Below are positions 5,671 to 6,847 of a stretch of 6,847 nt of DNA, piece after piece; the stretch's first letter is position 1, and each line of letters begins with the position of its first letter. Source of the DNA: Alphaproteobacteria bacterium (lineage in GTDB: Bacteria; Pseudomonadota; Alphaproteobacteria; Sphingomonadales; Emcibacteraceae); contig NVVM01000002.1 of NCBI GenBank assembly GCA_002402225.1, forward strand, positions 1,457 through 8,303. The letters are read 5' to 3'. Made by a program: the position numbers and the translations under genes. A model generated the notes under the pieces. It searched no databases. It saw only the letters and a program-made list of their open reading frames with translations, and had not been told where the DNA came from.

Positions 5671-5920
5671 TACGGCAATAAACTGATGTATGGAATAGAC
5701 GTTGCGGACCCGGGGGCGGTACCCGGCGCCTCCACCATTTATGGGGGCGAAATAGGATCGACGTGCGTAATAAAGATATAACTTTTGCTCAGCATGATAC
5801 CGCTGTGACGGGTCAAAATTTGTAGATGCAAACGATAATAACGAAGCATTTGCTGTAGCTGCCTAATAGGTTAGTTACGCGGGGTCCGAAGGGCACCTAG
5901 CAACAGAAGCCCTTCACTTT
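5661..5920 (+). ncRNA. ssrA: Transfer-messenger RNA, circularly permuted two-piece type
   Basis: The tRNA-like ends occur in permuted order: the acceptor half comes first and ends in encoded CCA (5735-5737), then 5 nt (TTTAT), then the 5' half of the coding piece (GGGGGCG, 5743-5749). GGGGGCG pairs with CGCCTCC (5727-5733) as a 7-bp acceptor stem. Its third pair is G-U (5745 with 5731), the alanine identity element; the discriminator is A5734. The T stem is CCGGG/CCCGG (5710-5714, 5722-5726) with loop GGCGGTA, not the usual TTCRANY. GGATCGACG (5755-5763) is the D-arm region. The tag frame is at 5828-5866. GAAGGGC/GCCCTTC (5888-5894, 5909-5915) closes the coding piece, and TAGGT (5867-5871) can pair with ACCTA (5895-5899) in its loop as a pseudoknot. 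tmRNA with SmpB rescues stalled ribosomes. The outer ends are approximate. Confidence 0.95.
5828..5866 (+). other. tmRNA tag reading frame (ANDNNEAFAVAA)
   Basis: From resume codon GCA (5828) the frame reads A-N-D-N-N-E-A-F-A-V-A-A, then TAA and a second stop, TAG. With the alanine carried by tmRNA, the added peptide is AANDNNEAFAVAA. The start AAND.. and end AVAA match alphaproteobacterial tags such as Caulobacter AANDNFAEEFAVAA. The C-terminal hydrophobic AVAA is the ClpX recognition end, and the N-terminal AANDN part is what SspB binds. Confidence 0.93.
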
Positions 5921-5955
5921 AAAAAATTTTTGCGTATTTTTTAAAATATTTTTTT
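5921..5955 (+). terminator. Possible ssrA terminator (AT-only)
   Basis: AAAAAAT (5921-5927) can pair with ATTTTTT (5936-5942) around TTTTGCGT, and a run of seven T follows at 5949-5955. The stem has only A-U pairs and is weak. The GC-containing hairpin at 5888-5915 lies just upstream and may help. Termination somewhere here is plausible, but the structure is not a textbook one. Confidence 0.35.
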
Positions 5956-5973
5956 CTTCTGGATTATACAAAG

Positions 5974-6010
5974 GACTATAAAAATTAACTCGCCCCTTCC
6001 GCCTATAGTC
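5974..6010. promoter_or_regulatory. Inverted repeat upstream of sspB
   Basis: GACTATA (5974-5980) and TATAGTC (6004-6010) are perfect 7-bp inverted repeats with a 23-nt spacer. Their centre is about 70 bp before the sspB ATG. TATACT (6013-6018), a -10-like hexamer, follows directly, though no good -35 is seen. This could be a regulator site over the sspB-fumarase promoter. The rest of 5956-6060 shows no gene. Confidence 0.3.
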
Positions 6011-6060
6011 GTTATACTTTCCGCAAATAGATTCGCGTGAAAAAAATTAGATTTGGAAAA

Positions 6061-6546
6061 ATGACAGATAGCATAATTCAATATGATGCCATGGTTCAAA
6101 CGGCGCTTCTTTCCGTCGTCAGGGACGTATTACACAATGCCAGCAAGGATGGCTTGCCCGGTGAGCATCATTTTTACCTCACTTTTAGCACAACTCACCC
6201 AGAGGTGAGCATCCCCGCCTACTTAAAAGAACGTTATCCCGAAGAAATGACCATTGTCGTTCAAAATCAATTTGCGGATCTTGTGGTGGATGAGGCCCAT
6301 TTTGAACTTTCTTTAAGCTTTAGCGGCAAGCTCGAACATCTGTATATTCCTTTTGTTGCCTTGGAAGGTTTTTTTGATCCGAGCGTTGATTTCGGTCTGC
6401 ATTTCAACGCCAGTGACCCGAATAATGACCATAGTGATGACCTGCCGGCTATTGTTGAGGCGGCATCCGATATTAAACCTGCCGCTGACAAGCCCGATGA
6501 TAATGACAATAATGTCGTGGCGCTGGACACCTTCAGAAAGAAATAA
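6061..6546 (+). CDS. sspB: SspB-family ClpXP adaptor (alpha type)
   Basis: From ATG 6061 the protein has 161 residues, beginning MTDSIIQYDAMVQTALL. Family-typical blocks are LPGEHHFYLTFSTTHPEV, the YPEEMTIVVQNQFADL region, FSGKLEHLYIPFVALEGFFD and PSVDFGLHF. An acidic, disordered linker (DPNNDHSDD to KPDDNDN) follows, ending in VVALDTFRKK, which fits the short C-terminal ClpX-binding tail of SspB proteins. SspB is a cytoplasmic dimer that binds the AANDN part of ssrA-tagged proteins and tethers them to ClpXP for degradation. The neighbouring ssrA gene supplies exactly that tag. A GTG at 6037 would add 8 residues (MKKIRFGK), but it has no Shine-Dalgarno sequence and does not look like the family. 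A weak GGA precedes 6061. The fumarase gene follows after 24 bp on the same strand. Confidence 0.92.
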   Translation: MTDSIIQYDAMVQTALLSVVRDVLHNASKDGLPGEHHFYLTFSTTHPEVSIPAYLKERYPEEMTIVVQNQFADLVVDEAHFELSLSFSGKLEHLYIPFVALEGFFDPSVDFGLHFNASDPNNDHSDDLPAIVEAASDIKPAADKPDDNDNNVVALDTFRKK

Positions 6547-6570
6547 CCCAACCCAAGTTGAGTGGATGTA

Positions 6571-6847
6571 ATGACCGATATTAATTACACTGATATGCTA
6601 CCTCTGGCCGGGGATGATACGTGCTACCGGAAAATTACTTCGGATTTTGTCTCAACGATCACGGTCGATGGCAAGACAATATTAAAAGTTGAACCCGAAG
6701 GCCTTCGATTACTGGCCAAAGAAGCCATGCGGGATATCGCGCATCTTTTACGGCCCGGTCACTTGCAACAGCTCTCGAACATTCTCAAAGACGACGAGGC
6801 CTCTGACAATGATAAATTCGTTGCCACAGAACTTTTGAAAAATGCCA
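6571..6847 (+). CDS. fumA: Class I (Fe-S) fumarate hydratase, N-terminal part
   Basis: The frame from ATG 6571 is open for 92 codons to the right edge. The protein starts [20 protein letters not shown] and continues with [60 protein letters not shown] and [12 protein letters not shown]. This closely resembles the start of E. coli FumA/FumB (LTSDHVSV, ILKVAPEAL, MLRPAHQQQVADIL, DPEASENDKYVAL). The full enzyme has about 500-550 residues, a [4Fe-4S] cluster, and interconverts fumarate and malate in the TCA cycle; the cluster cysteines lie outside the window. GAGTGGA serves as a modest ribosome site. It probably shares a transcript with sspB. Family assignment is firm; which class I symbol applies is less certain. 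Confidence 0.9.
   Translation, partial: MTDINYTDMLPLAGDDTCYRKITSDFVSTITVDGKTILKVEPEGLRLLAKEAMRDIAHLLRPGHLQQLSNILKDDEASDNDKFVATELLKNA

Noticed and set aside
6037..6060. GTG start for sspB adding MKKIRFGK
   Set aside because: No Shine-Dalgarno sequence, and the family-like N-terminus begins at ATG 6061 (MTDSIIQYDAM).
1..6847. CRISPR array, insertion sequence or integrase
   Set aside because: No regularly spaced repeats, transposase motifs or terminal inverted repeats were seen on either strand, including around the TA cassette.

Overview
The window comes from an alphaproteobacterial chromosome. The strongest sign is a circularly permuted, two-piece ssrA (tmRNA) gene with an alphaproteobacterial tag ending FAVAA. 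It lies next to an alpha-type SspB adaptor gene, near thyA-folA and hflK-hflC. I cannot place the genus. Most genes are of moderate base composition, but 2792-4240 is visibly AT-richer.

Layout. Positions 1-491 (minus) hold the 5' part of hflC, which runs off the left edge. hflK (506-1549, minus) lies 14 bp upstream of it; together they encode the membrane SPFH complex that modulates FtsH. A 159-bp divergent intergenic region separates hflK from mrp (1709-2791, plus), an ATPase carrier for Fe-S cluster assembly. Next comes a compact AT-rich plus-strand cassette: a PIN-domain ribonuclease toxin (2849-3280), a ribbon-helix-helix antitoxin (3280-3501) and an unrecognised third gene (3513-4237). 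The third gene is split by a -1 frame change at an A AAA AAC heptamer, and its protein ends in an SSB-like acidic tip (LDDEIPF). A rho-independent terminator for this cassette appears to lie inside the 3' end of the convergent folA gene. folA (4259-4768) and thyA (4765-5559) form an ATGA-coupled minus-strand pair for thymidylate synthesis. Beyond them are the permuted ssrA gene (about 5661-5920), sspB (6061-6546) and the start of a class I fumarate hydratase gene (6571 to the right edge).

How the genes fit together. ThyA makes dTMP and dihydrofolate, and FolA recycles the dihydrofolate. tmRNA tags proteins from stalled ribosomes with a degradation peptide, and SspB is the ClpXP adaptor that recognises such tags, so ssrA and its reader sit side by side. 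HflK/HflC regulate the membrane protease FtsH, which can also degrade ssrA-tagged proteins in other bacteria. The PIN/RHH/third-gene cassette looks like an acquired module between housekeeping genes and is the most novel part of the window.
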